The notes under the pieces: generated by a model
Told to the model about the DNA's origin: nothing
Databases searched by the model: none
Seen by the model: the letters and a program-made list of their open reading frames with translations, nothing else
Program-made: the position numbers and the translations under genes
Shown: positions 25,373 to 34,360 of the stretch, piece after piece
How the letters are laid out: every line of letters starts with the position of its first letter
How positions within the stretch are numbered: position 1 is the first letter of the stretch
DNA from: an uncultured Bacilli bacterium
GTDB taxonomy: Bacteria > Bacillota_I > Bacilli_A > RF39 > UBA660
Direction: 5' to 3'
Assembly: GCA_944363715.1 (NCBI GenBank)
Contig: CALVUX010000011.1
Coordinates: forward strand, 1-60,466
Length of the DNA stretch: 60,466 nucleotides

Positions 25373-26050
25373 TTAGTTCTCTTCTATTTCTATTCTGTCT
25401 TCACTAGTATTATTGTCGCCATAACCTTCATAGATACCATATTTTTCTTCATACTCTAGATATGTATCTTTAGTAGCAGTACTGCCTTTAGGTTTCATAA
25501 CATCATAGGTATCTTCTTTATAGTCTAGGACGTTATTACCAATAAGACTTTCTAAAACTGTTCTGTTAAATTCTAACGATTTTAAAACACTACTCATATT
25601 TATAATAGCACTTTTTATCTCATTTTCTTTAACAAATGCTTCAATTTTACCATAATTGTACATGTATTCTATAAAATAAGCATCAGTATCTTCTATTTTT
25701 GTTATTTCTAGATATCCTTTTTTATCGTTATAATCTAGTTCTTTAGAGAAATAAGCTTTATTATTTACCTTATACTCTACTTCTTCTTTATTGTAATAAC
25801 TGACAACATCAATATAGAAATAGTAGGTATTATTATATTCATCTTTTAAACTAGCATTATATTCATCCTTTTCTAGTAGTCTTAAGCCCTTAGGTATATA
25901 GTATTTATAACCATCAAAGACGTTGTTAGATAAGTTAGTATCATTTTTTAACATAACATCTACTACTTCACCTGTACTCATATTTGTTAAGTTAGTACAT
26001 CCTGTTAGGGTTAAGATAGATATTATTAATAAAATTATTTTCTTTTTCAA
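25373..26050 (-). CDS. Putative lipoprotein
   Basis: This 225-residue protein has a lipoprotein signal: KKKIILLIISILTLTGC, with lipobox LTGC and the lipidated Cys18. The remainder is an acidic, Tyr-rich extracellular domain (YKYYIPKGLRLLEKDEYNASL, later YNKEEVEYKVNNKAYFS). I do not recognise a family. The start is a TTG, with AGTAGGTG upstream. It is followed by the disordered protein gene after 25 nt. Confidence 0.75.
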   Translation of the reverse strand: MKKKIILLIISILTLTGCTNLTNMSTGEVVDVMLKNDTNLSNNVFDGYKYYIPKGLRLLEKDEYNASLKDEYNNTYYFYIDVVSYYNKEEVEYKVNNKAYFSKELDYNDKKGYLEITKIEDTDAYFIEYMYNYGKIEAFVKENEIKSAIINMSSVLKSLEFNRTVLESLIGNNVLDYKEDTYDVMKPKGSTATKDTYLEYEEKYGIYEGYGDNNTSEDRIEIEEN

Positions 26051-26099
26051 TATGCAACACCTACTCTTATTTCATTATAGCAAAAAAATAATTGGTTTG

Positions 26100-26726
26100 T
26101 CACTTCTTTTGTGCAAAAAGATGATAGACATTTTTCCCCTCTTTACTAAAACGCATCTCATATTCACTCATAATTATATCAGTATCTGTTTTATGGTAGT
26201 CAAATGAGATATCACTTAAAGCATAGCCATTACTACTTAATGTTTCAAGGGAATAGATAAATAAATCTTCATTATCAGTCTTCATTTCAATTCTTTTAGT
26301 ATCTTTAAATAATGAATCATATTTATCTAAAAATATTTTACTAGTTAATCGCCTATCATGCCATCTTTTCTTAGGCCAAGGATCTGAAAAGTTAAGATAA
26401 ATTAAATCTATCTCTTTAGAAAATACTTTATCGATGTCTAAAGCATTCATTCTAATTAGTTTTAGATTTGGTAATCCTTCATCTATCTTTTTAATCGCTT
26501 TAGCCATTACACTATCAAATCTTTCTATACCTATATAATTAATATCTTTATATTTAAGAGCATTTTCTAGAATAAATTTTCCTTTTCCCATACCTATTTC
26601 AATATAGATAGGATTATCATTATTAAATAAAGATTTCCATTTACCTTTATAATCTTCTGGATTTTTAATTAAGTATTTACAATTATTTAGTATTTCTTCT
26701 TTATCTTTAACATTTCTTAAACGCAT
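26100..26726 (-). CDS. trmB: tRNA (guanine-N7-)-methyltransferase TrmB
   Basis: TrmB methylates G46 of tRNA using SAM. The 208-residue protein has the SAM-binding EIGMGKGKF, the acidic ERFDSV, and the family hallmark NFSDPWPKKRWHDRRLT with its catalytic aspartate. It ends with KTDNEDLF and YEMRF. The start chosen is ATG 26726 (MRLRN) with GGAG 8-9 nt upstream; an in-frame GTG upstream overlaps that site. It heads a run of minus-strand genes and is divergent from the small coiled-coil gene at 26812. Confidence 0.95.
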   Translation of the reverse strand: MRLRNVKDKEEILNNCKYLIKNPEDYKGKWKSLFNNDNPIYIEIGMGKGKFILENALKYKDINYIGIERFDSVMAKAIKKIDEGLPNLKLIRMNALDIDKVFSKEIDLIYLNFSDPWPKKRWHDRRLTSKIFLDKYDSLFKDTKRIEMKTDNEDLFIYSLETLSSNGYALSDISFDYHKTDTDIIMSEYEMRFSKEGKNVYHLFAQKK

Positions 26727-26811
26727 AATAATCACTCCATGTCATATCTAGTATTTTATCATAAATAGAATAAGTATGGAATAAAATAAAACAGAAAGTG
26801 AGGTTAAATTT

Positions 26812-27057
26812 ATGAATCAAGGTATGCCTATGTGGCCAAATAATCCTAATATGAATCCTAATATGGGAGGATGGCAAAATTTTAATAGTATTAATCAAAG
26901 ACTTAACAGCTTAGAAAATCAAGTAAATAGACTTGAAAGACAAATGAGAAGACTTGAGAATAGAGTTAGTAGAATTGAATCTAGTATGATTAGTCCAAGA
27001 AACTATGATAGTCAGTCAACTGGTTATGGTAATAGTAATGATAAATACATGATGTAA
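26812..27057 (+). CDS. Small coiled-coil protein, possibly spore-coat-like
   Basis: This 81-residue protein begins with a Pro/Asn/Met-rich segment (MNQGMPMWPNNPNMNPNMGG), continues with a clear heptad-repeat coiled coil (INQRLNSLENQVNRLERQM and on to RVSRIESS), and ends with a Ser/Tyr/Gly-rich tail. Composition and layout resemble small spore-coat or surface proteins, which would fit the sporulation genes nearby, but this is inference. It has a GTGAGG site and its own terminator. Confidence 0.7.
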   Translation: MNQGMPMWPNNPNMNPNMGGWQNFNSINQRLNSLENQVNRLERQMRRLENRVSRIESSMISPRNYDSQSTGYGNSNDKYMM

Positions 27058-27078
27058 AGAGCGAAAGCTCTTTTTTTT
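27058..27078 (+). terminator. Intrinsic terminator
   Basis: AGAGC-GAAA-GCTCT hairpin followed by a T8 run, directly after the coiled-coil gene. Confidence 0.9.
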
Positions 27079-27158
27079 GTTAGAGAAAAAAATTTTGGGT
27101 ATACTAAAATTGACAGTTATTAGTAAATAAATTATACTTTATATAGGTTGTGATAAGA

Positions 27159-28460
27159 ATGGAATTAAGAGTTTTAGAAAAAGATGAGTATGAAAAATTT
27201 GTAAAAACTAATCCTTATAAGAGTCATTTTTTACAGTCTTATGATTGGGGGCTACTTTCTAAGAAAGAAAGAGGTCTTACTCCTTATTATTTGGGACTTG
27301 ATGATGATGGAACAATAGTAGGAGCGACTCTTTTACTTAAAAAAAGTTTACCTTTAGGATTATGCTATTTATATGCACCAAGAGGATATGTAATTAATTT
27401 TAGTGAGAAAAAAATATTAGATAAGCTTACAGAAGAAATTGTTAAGTTTGCTAAGAGGAAGAAGGCAATTTACGTAAAGATTGATCCTGATATTATTTGG
27501 AAGAAGGAAGACTACAAAGGTGAAATTACTGAAGTTGAGTCTAAAGATAAAAATATTTATAATGAGTTACTTAGACTAGGTTATAAGCATATGGGATTTA
27601 CTAAGAATTTTGAAAGTGCACAGCCTAGATATACTTTTAGAATTGATTTAAATCAGTCTATGGAGGAAATTGAGAGTCACTTTTCTAAGACTACAAAGCA
27701 AAGAATTGCCAAGTCATTAAAACTTAAGACTAAAGTTGAAATAGGAACAGAAAAAGATATACCAACTTTTTATCATTTAATGATGTTAACGGAGTCTAGA
27801 AAAGATTTTGTTTCTTATAGAATTGATTATTATAAGACTCTATATAAATTATTTAATGAAGATAATAAGGCAACTTTATTTTTAGGTAAAGTTAATATTA
27901 AAGATAGTTTAGAAGTATTAAATAGTGACTTAGAAGAAGTTAATAAAAAGATAGATGAGCTTCCTAAAGAGAATATGTCTAAGAGTGCTAAGAATAAGCT
28001 TAAGGAACTTTCTAGACAAAAAGAAAATTTAGAAAAAGAAGTTGAGAAATATAATAATTATTTAGATGAATACGGTAAAGAGGTTACTCTTTCTGCTCAT
28101 ATGATTTTAGAGTATGGTGATAAAGCTTGGGTACTTTATGCAGGAAATCATAATATCCTAACTGAAACTTATGTTAATTATCATACTTATTATGAACATT
28201 TAAAATTTTGTAAAGATAGAGGGTTAAAGATATATGATCAGTTTGGTACTATTGGTGATTTATCTAAAGATAATCCTAGACTTGGTCTACATGAATTTAA
28301 GAAGAAATTTGGTGGTGATTATGTTGAATTTATGGGAGAGTTTGATTATGTAGTTAAACCTCTTTACTACTTTGCTTTTACTAAGGTAGTACCAATTTAT
28401 CGAAATATGATTAAGAAAAGAAAGAAGAAGGAACTTAAAGATGAAATTGAAAGAGATTAG
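27159..28460 (+). CDS. FemABX-type aminoacyl transferase (paralogue 1 of 4)
   Basis: FemABX enzymes use aminoacyl-tRNA to add residues to the peptidoglycan stem peptide of lipid II. This 433-residue protein has the two GNAT-like halves (HFLQSYDWGLLSKKERG; YLYAPRGYVINF; KIDPDI; FHKF-type ending GLHEFKKKFGGDYVEFMGEFDYV). An antiparallel coiled coil (about 250-305, LDSDLEEVNKKIDELPKENM-like) corresponds to the tRNA-binding arm of FemA. The start ATG 27159 matches the N-termini of the other paralogues; a GTG three codons earlier is the alternative. It overlaps paralogue 2 by 20 nt. Confidence 0.9.
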   Translation: MELRVLEKDEYEKFVKTNPYKSHFLQSYDWGLLSKKERGLTPYYLGLDDDGTIVGATLLLKKSLPLGLCYLYAPRGYVINFSEKKILDKLTEEIVKFAKRKKAIYVKIDPDIIWKKEDYKGEITEVESKDKNIYNELLRLGYKHMGFTKNFESAQPRYTFRIDLNQSMEEIESHFSKTTKQRIAKSLKLKTKVEIGTEKDIPTFYHLMMLTESRKDFVSYRIDYYKTLYKLFNEDNKATLFLGKVNIKDSLEVLNSDLEEVNKKIDELPKENMSKSAKNKLKELSRQKENLEKEVEKYNNYLDEYGKEVTLSAHMILEYGDKAWVLYAGNHNILTETYVNYHTYYEHLKFCKDRGLKIYDQFGTIGDLSKDNPRLGLHEFKKKFGGDYVEFMGEFDYVVKPLYYFAFTKVVPIYRNMIKKRKKKELKDEIERD

Positions 28461-29730
28461 TTTTGAAGAGTTAGAGAAATTTGCTTTAACTACTGATGAA
28501 GTGACTTTTCATCAGACTAAAGGTTGGGCTAAGTTAAAAGGGCATAATGGATGGTGTCATTATGTTGTAGGTTTATATGATGAAGATGAGATAAAAGCGG
28601 GTGCTTTACTTCTTGCTAAACATGTCCCTATTGTTAAGAAGTATATGTTTTATTCACCTAGAGGATTTTTAATAGATTATCATGACTATAATTTATTAAA
28701 AGAGTTTACAGAAGAAGTTAAGAAATTTGTTAAAAGTAAAGAAGGTATATTTGTTAAGATAGACCCTTATGTAATGTATAAACAAAGAGATTTAAATGGT
28801 GATTTAGTTAAAGATGGTATAGATAATAGTGATACTGTTGATAACTTAAAGAAGTTGGGTTATAAACATTTTGGATTTAACTTAATGCAAGATTCTCTAC
28901 AGCCTAGATGGATGCATACTATTACGGTTAAAGATAGAACTGTTGATGATGTTATGAAGGATATGGACTCTAAGACAAGACAGATTTTAAGAAAGAATGA
29001 AAGACTTGGTGTAAAGGTGCGCGAAATTACAAGAGATGAGTTACCTATATTTAAAGATATTATGCAACATACTGGAGAACGTCGTGAATTTATTGATAGA
29101 CCTTTATCCTATTATGAGAATATGTGGGATAGTTTACATGATGATGGTATTTTAAAAATATTAATTGCCGAAGTAGATTTTGATGAAGAGATAGAAAATA
29201 CTAAAAAAGAAATAGCGGCTTTAGAAAAATCTATTAAAGCAAGAAAGAAACAGTATGAAGATAAAAGTAAACCTATGAATGAGAAGAAATATCATAGTAA
29301 ACAAGAATTTGAAAAGAATGAGATTAAGAGACTACAAAAAAATATTGAGAAAACTAAAGATATGAAAGAAAAGTATGGGGATAAGCCTATACTTGGAGGA
29401 ATTCTATTCTTAATCTACGGTAAAGAAGTATTATCACTATACGGTGGTTCTAAAGCAGAACTTATGAGTTTTCAATCTGCTTATACTCTTCATTTTGCAG
29501 GTGTTAAGTATGCAATAGAAAATGGATATGATACATATAACTTCTATGGTATTACAGGAGACTTTAGTGAAAATAATCCTTTACTTGGACTTTATCTATT
29601 TAAGAAAAGTTTTGGGGGCCAAGTAGTAGAATTAATTGGAGAATTTGATCTTATTATTAGTCCTTTCTGGTATCATGCTTATAAGATTAGTTATACTCTT
29701 TATCATAAACTTAAAAATATTAAAAGATGA
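28441..29730 (+). CDS. FemABX-type aminoacyl transferase (paralogue 2 of 4)
   Basis: This 429-residue protein shows the same family features: FHQTKGWAKLKGHNGWCHYVVG, FYSPRGFLIDY, KIDPYVMY, SKTRQILRKNERLGVKVRE, a central coiled coil rich in Lys/Glu, and ENGYDTYNFYGITGDFSENN with LYLFKKSFGGQVVELIGEFD. AAGGAA precedes the ATG inside the end of paralogue 1, so the two are translated from one message. The pair may add successive residues of a cross-bridge, as FemX, FemA and FemB do in staphylococci; the amino acid cannot be predicted here. Confidence 0.9.
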   Translation: MKLKEISFEELEKFALTTDEVTFHQTKGWAKLKGHNGWCHYVVGLYDEDEIKAGALLLAKHVPIVKKYMFYSPRGFLIDYHDYNLLKEFTEEVKKFVKSKEGIFVKIDPYVMYKQRDLNGDLVKDGIDNSDTVDNLKKLGYKHFGFNLMQDSLQPRWMHTITVKDRTVDDVMKDMDSKTRQILRKNERLGVKVREITRDELPIFKDIMQHTGERREFIDRPLSYYENMWDSLHDDGILKILIAEVDFDEEIENTKKEIAALEKSIKARKKQYEDKSKPMNEKKYHSKQEFEKNEIKRLQKNIEKTKDMKEKYGDKPILGGILFLIYGKEVLSLYGGSKAELMSFQSAYTLHFAGVKYAIENGYDTYNFYGITGDFSENNPLLGLYLFKKSFGGQVVELIGEFDLIISPFWYHAYKISYTLYHKLKNIKR

Positions 29731-29747
29731 CTTGGCGATCATCTTTT
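29722..29747 (+). terminator. Intrinsic terminator of the first fem pair
   Basis: AAAAGATGA pairs with TCATCTTTT across an 8-nt loop and runs into T7. It overlaps the last codons and stop of the gene. Confidence 0.85.
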
Positions 29748-29762
29748 TTTATTTTGTATCTT

Positions 29763-30773
29763 TTACTTTAATTCAAACTTAATTTTTCCTTTTCCTTTTG
29801 ATGAAGTAATAGTTGCTATTGCTCCGTTTATTATAGTCATTCTAGGAGAGACGTGTCCTATATCTGCATTTATAATTATAGGTATATTTAAATCTTTTAG
29901 AGATTCATAAATTGTTTCTTCATAAGAAATATCATAATAACTGTTACAAGCATAAACTCTACTGAAAAGTATGCCTTTGGTGTATTTAAAATAACCATTA
30001 TCTTTAAGTTTCCAAAGGGTTCTAATAAGTGATTCACTAGATAACTCACAAACATCAAAATACCAAATAATACCATCATTTTTATATTTTTCTAAAAAGT
30101 CTTTAGTATTATCAAACCTTGTTCCAAAAAGTTCTGTAATAAGATCAAGACAGCCACCAATTATTCTTCCTTTAATGTTAATATCTTCTTCCTTGTTTAA
30201 GTTTTTCCAATATACTTTTTTTGTTAAGTTAAATGGCTCTAAACCCGTTATTAACAACTTATCTTCTTCATATTTAGAAAAACTTGTCTGTTCTATAATA
30301 TTTCCTTTTAATATTTCTAGATTATCTTCTAACGATTTATGCCAAGGTGTCATTCCAAATGTTTTGAAGTTATCAGCATAGATAGTAGCGATATCTAAAT
30401 TAGTTGTAATTGTAAATAGCAATCCTGTTGGGTCAGAATACCCTTGTAACCATTTAGGATTATCTTTAATAACATTAAAATCTACTTCACTTAACATCTC
30501 AAGTAAGAAGTCTCCTCCTCCTGATGTAATAATTGCTTTAACACTATTATCTTTATAAAGGCTTTCTAACTCATATGCTCTTTCTTTAGAAGATGCACTT
30601 CTTCCTTTAACACTACATCTAACATTAGGTGTTTCTTTAATATTAAATCCTTTATCTTCAAAGCTTTTAATAGCATTATCTAATCTTTTAAGTTTAACTT
30701 CATCAGTAATACCATCTGATGGTGCAGTTACACCAATAGTATCTTTTTCTTTTAGAAATTCTGGATATATCAT
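29763..30773 (-). CDS. S66-family LD-carboxypeptidase (LdcA/MccF-like)
   Basis: Members cleave the amide bond between an L- and a D-amino acid in murein tetrapeptides, or detoxify microcin C-type peptides. The 336-residue protein has the nucleophile elbow GYSDPTG (Ser113) after TSGGGDFLLEML, the glutamate in YFDVCELSSES, and the catalytic histidine in ADIGHVSPRM. The start is ATG 30773, with GAGGAGG just upstream, overlapping the upstream stop by 4 nt; the extra 18 codons of a longer frame have no site. The position between fem genes suggests a murein-recycling or remodelling role, and the MccF-type immunity role is a weaker alternative. Confidence 0.88.
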   Translation of the reverse strand: MIYPEFLKEKDTIGVTAPSDGITDEVKLKRLDNAIKSFEDKGFNIKETPNVRCSVKGRSASSKERAYELESLYKDNSVKAIITSGGGDFLLEMLSEVDFNVIKDNPKWLQGYSDPTGLLFTITTNLDIATIYADNFKTFGMTPWHKSLEDNLEILKGNIIEQTSFSKYEEDKLLITGLEPFNLTKKVYWKNLNKEEDINIKGRIIGGCLDLITELFGTRFDNTKDFLEKYKNDGIIWYFDVCELSSESLIRTLWKLKDNGYFKYTKGILFSRVYACNSYYDISYEETIYESLKDLNIPIIINADIGHVSPRMTIINGAIATITSSKGKGKIKFELK

Positions 30774-31366
30774 AAGTCCTCCTCTTTCCAAGGTAATATT
30801 TTTAATTTTGGCCAATTCTTTTTCCATTTATTTACTTTTCTTATATAATCCTCTTCTTTAAAATCTATTTTTACAGGTCTTATTATCATATTAAATAAAT
30901 CATTAAGTCCATAAGGAGCATCTACTATTAAGTTGTTATTTTCTAACCTTACACCAATACAAGTTATAGTTGTTCCCCATCTTGAAATAGCATCTTCTAA
31001 ACTTGTATATGGTAATATATTAGCATTATATTTCTTATTGTACCAAAGATGTACTCTGGCTTCATTTTTTATATCAATATCTACTTCTAAATCTTTTAAA
31101 ATCTCTTTTACATATTTAATAACTATATCTTCTTTTTCATAAGATGTATCTTCATCATAATAAACAATATCATAATCATTTATATTTGCATCTATCTTAA
31201 AACCATGAAGATAGTTAAAAACTGTCTGGTTAATACATCCTGCTCCTACATAATATTTTTTTAAATTAGACTTTTCTAAACGTTTTAATATTTCTTTTAA
31301 AGTTTTATTTCTATAGAGTATTTCTTCTAAATCTTTTAATTGTTCATTTAAATTTTTACTTTTCAT
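30770..31366 (-). CDS. Nucleotidyltransferase family protein (PF06042-like)
   Basis: This 198-residue protein has the pol-beta-type signature of this family: YYVGAGCINQTVFNYLHG, then the metal-binding NDYDIVYYDED and the third acidic site VDIDIKNEARVHLWY. RWGTTITCIGVRL and the C-terminal KKNWPKLKILPW follow. These features are typical of small bacterial nucleotidyltransferases of unknown substrate. It is translationally coupled (ATGA) to the LD-carboxypeptidase. Confidence 0.8.
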   Translation of the reverse strand: MKSKNLNEQLKDLEEILYRNKTLKEILKRLEKSNLKKYYVGAGCINQTVFNYLHGFKIDANINDYDIVYYDEDTSYEKEDIVIKYVKEILKDLEVDIDIKNEARVHLWYNKKYNANILPYTSLEDAISRWGTTITCIGVRLENNNLIVDAPYGLNDLFNMIIRPVKIDFKEEDYIRKVNKWKKNWPKLKILPWKEEDL

Positions 31367-31374
31367 AGTACTCC

Positions 31375-32598
31375 TTAATGTCTTATCTTATGGATTAATT
31401 TTATTAAGTAATAGATAGGTGATGTCTTTATTTCAAATTCTCCTATTAATTCTTCTATATAACCATTAAAACCTGTTTTAAATTTGTATACTCCATAATC
31501 TTTACTATTTTCATCTAGTTTATTAGGAATACCATAAAAATTATATCTATCATATCCATTTTCTATAGCATACTTAATCATTTCCCACTGTATCAAATAC
31601 TGAGAATTATAATGTAGGAATTCTTCATGATTACCACCTGCTAAATAGATTACTTCTTTTCCAGTTAATATAAACATAGAACCTGCTAAAGTAATATTTT
31701 CTCCATGTTCTTTTTCTTCTTTAATAGCTAGTTCAATTCTTTTATTTATACTTTCAATGTTTTCAGTCAAGGCTTTTATTTTTCCTTGATTCTTTTTGTT
31801 ATTTTCAATAGTTTCTTGTTTCTTAAGTAAAGTTTCTTTTTCTTGATTTAACTTTGTTAATAAATCTTTTAGATTTATAACTGCTATTAAATATTTAATA
31901 CCATTACTATCTTTAAATAATTCATACATTCTTTTATAGTAATTATTATCTCTTATATCAAAACCTTTTCTTTCACCTGTTTCTTTCATTATATTATAAA
32001 ACTCATCTAGTTTATCTTCAGTTATTTCTTTTATTTCAATACAACTTTTTAATGTCTTATTAATTTTATTTTTAGTAGAGGAATTCATATTATTAAATAT
32101 TTCTTCTGTAGTTTTATTTTTAGTATCTAAAACATACATAGTAGATACTTGCTCTCTTTTTTCATAAGGTATTTTAATAAATTTTAGGTTTAAAATATTA
32201 TTTACTATATTAGTGTTGTCATATCCATCCTCTACTATATTTCCTTTTCCATCTTTTTGTTTATATGGAACATATGGATCTATTCTTAAAATATAACCAT
32301 TGTGTTTTTTTACAAATTCTATTAACTTAGAAAGAAAACTAGTCAATACTTTTTCATTATTATAATCTAATAAAGGGCCACGAGGTGCATAAAATTCATA
32401 TTTATTAAAGTGTCTTTTTTTACTTACTAAAAGTGATGCTCCAACTAGTTTATTATTATCATAAAGTCCTAAGTAGTAAGTTTTCCAACCATTTATTTCT
32501 CTTAATTTACCTATTTGTTTTGTTTGCATAAAAGTCCTATAAGGATTATTTTTAGCATAATTTTCAAATGTCTTAACATCTATTTCTTTTAATGTCAT
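31375..32598 (-). CDS. FemABX-type aminoacyl transferase (paralogue 3 of 4)
   Basis: This 407-residue enzyme has the same motif order: FMQTKQIGKLREINGWKTYYLG, FYAPRGPLLDY, RIDPYVPYKQ, a coiled-coil arm (about 225-275, KLNQEKETLLKKQETIENN), ENGYDRYNFYGIPNKL and KFKTGFNGYIEELIGEFE. It is on the opposite strand from paralogues 1, 2 and 4 and follows murJ after 1 nt, so it is co-transcribed with that flippase. It is the most divergent member at the C-terminus. Confidence 0.9.
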   Translation of the reverse strand: MTLKEIDVKTFENYAKNNPYRTFMQTKQIGKLREINGWKTYYLGLYDNNKLVGASLLVSKKRHFNKYEFYAPRGPLLDYNNEKVLTSFLSKLIEFVKKHNGYILRIDPYVPYKQKDGKGNIVEDGYDNTNIVNNILNLKFIKIPYEKREQVSTMYVLDTKNKTTEEIFNNMNSSTKNKINKTLKSCIEIKEITEDKLDEFYNIMKETGERKGFDIRDNNYYKRMYELFKDSNGIKYLIAVINLKDLLTKLNQEKETLLKKQETIENNKKNQGKIKALTENIESINKRIELAIKEEKEHGENITLAGSMFILTGKEVIYLAGGNHEEFLHYNSQYLIQWEMIKYAIENGYDRYNFYGIPNKLDENSKDYGVYKFKTGFNGYIEELIGEFEIKTSPIYYLIKLIHKIRH

Positions 32599-32599
32599 T

Positions 32600-34270
32600 T
32601 TATTTCCTCCTAAATTTACTAGTTATTTTATTTATAAATTTACTACCAAATACTTCTTCTATTAAATTAAATTTATGAGCGATAAAGAAATATACTAATA
32701 TACCAATAATGGCATAAATAGCGATAATTGGAATATTTAATAATCTTGATGATGTATAAATAGGGACTATTAGTTTTAGTATGAAAAGTGCTATTAACAT
32801 TGCAATATCTGTTAGTAATATTTTACCTAATAGTTTAAATGTTGGCATGTAACTTACTCCACATTTTCTCTTTAAGAAAATTAAGCATAAAATTATTCCT
32901 ACTAAATAACCTAAAATCGTTGCAGTTATAGAGCCATAAACAGGTACAAAGCCTAAATTATGGAAAAGATTAATTAAAGGAACATTTAATAATAGCTTTA
33001 TAAATACTCCTACTACTAAAGATATTAAAACTTCTTTATAGTATTTTAAGACTTGAACAATTGAAACTAAGGCAGTATAAGTTGAGATTGTTAAAGCGAC
33101 AAAGACAAAGTATCTAATGATAACTGCTCCATATTCTGAATTGTTACCATAGAATACTTCCCAAACTGGTTCTGCTAAAAATGATAAGCCTAAAGTCATA
33201 GGAACTGATATGAATAGTAATACTTGTAGAGTTTGATTTATTTTATGATGTATATCTTTTTTATCTTTTTTTACTGATGCTGATGTAAGGTTTGGAATTA
33301 AACTTACAATAATACCGGTTGAGATAGAAACGATTATCATATTAATTTTATTACCCCAAGTAGATATTACACTCATAATATTTTCAGCTTGGGCAGTAGT
33401 ATAGCCAATATCATTTACCATTGTTTTGACAATAGTTGTCATGTCAATAAAGTCATAACAAGATTTAAAGACATCTATCATGATGAATGGTAGAGCATAC
33501 CAAAATATTTTTATTAATATTTCTTTTGTTTTAATTATAGGTTCGTCTACATCAAGAGTTTTTTCATGAAGTTGTTTTTTATTGCTTTTAACTTTGTCTA
33601 ACAAGTAGAAATAAGCGATAATAGCACCTGCTGTCGCACCAAATACGGCAACTCCTACTCCTGTTTGTAAAGATAAATTAAAGACATTAATAGCGAAGAA
33701 ACTACCTGCTACTATAATAATTACTCTTACTAATTGTTCTAATACTTGACTAATAGATGGAGGGGTTATAAATTTATGTCCTTCTAAATAACCTCTATAA
33801 ATACTAAGGGTTGGTACAATAAGTATGGCAGTGGCAATTACTCTTACTACCATTGTTACATCTTCTAAAGTATTACCACCTTCTAAGTCTCCAAGAATCG
33901 CTTTGGCAATATCAGGAGCGAAGATAAAGAGAATTATAAAGATAGTAATTCCCATAATAATGGCAAGACGTCTACCTAGTTTAAAAGCTTTCTCTTTAGC
34001 ATTATAATAACCTAAGGTCTGATACTCACTAATTATTTTACTAATGGCATTAGGAATACCTGCACAGGATAAAGATTGAAATAAATTATAGATTGTATAG
34101 GCATAACCATATAAGGCTCCTCCCTGTCCTCCTATAATAGCATAAAATGGTATTACATAAAGCATACCTAGTATTTTACTACCTACTATACCTAATGTGG
34201 CAATAAAGGCTCCATTTAAAAAGGAATTTTGTTTTAGTTCTTTATTTTTCTTTGTCTTTGTTTTTGCCAT
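32600..34270 (-). CDS. murJ: MurJ/SpoVB-type lipid II flippase
   Basis: This 556-residue integral membrane protein of the MOP/MVF superfamily has about 14 helices. The N-terminus (LNGAFIATLGIVGSKILGMLYVIPFY), a conserved GYLEGHKFITPPSISQVLEQ and repeated four-helix units match Gram-positive MurJ (YtgP) and SpoVB proteins, which flip undecaprenyl-linked peptidoglycan precursors. SpoVB and the housekeeping MurJ cannot be told apart by eye. It is co-transcribed with the third fem gene and has a divergent promoter region next to the fourth, so substrate modification and export are encoded side by side. Confidence 0.88.
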   Translation of the reverse strand: MAKTKTKKNKELKQNSFLNGAFIATLGIVGSKILGMLYVIPFYAIIGGQGGALYGYAYTIYNLFQSLSCAGIPNAISKIISEYQTLGYYNAKEKAFKLGRRLAIIMGITIFIILFIFAPDIAKAILGDLEGGNTLEDVTMVVRVIATAILIVPTLSIYRGYLEGHKFITPPSISQVLEQLVRVIIIVAGSFFAINVFNLSLQTGVGVAVFGATAGAIIAYFYLLDKVKSNKKQLHEKTLDVDEPIIKTKEILIKIFWYALPFIMIDVFKSCYDFIDMTTIVKTMVNDIGYTTAQAENIMSVISTWGNKINMIIVSISTGIIVSLIPNLTSASVKKDKKDIHHKINQTLQVLLFISVPMTLGLSFLAEPVWEVFYGNNSEYGAVIIRYFVFVALTISTYTALVSIVQVLKYYKEVLISLVVGVFIKLLLNVPLINLFHNLGFVPVYGSITATILGYLVGIILCLIFLKRKCGVSYMPTFKLLGKILLTDIAMLIALFILKLIVPIYTSSRLLNIPIIAIYAIIGILVYFFIAHKFNLIEEVFGSKFINKITSKFRRK

Positions 34271-34309
34271 GTTACATCCTCCAATTTCTTTAAATATAAT
34301 ACCATATTA

Positions 34310-34338
34310 TTGAAAAGTTTTAAAGTAACTTGTATAAT
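34310..34338 (+). promoter_or_regulatory. Sigma-A promoter of fem paralogue 4
   Basis: TTGAAA (34310-34315), 17 bp, extended -10 TG-TATAAT (34333-34338). It is about 20 nt before the ATG at 34361, which has GAGGTG upstream. Confidence 0.85.
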
Positions 34339-34360
34339 TAAAGAAGATAGAGGTGATTTA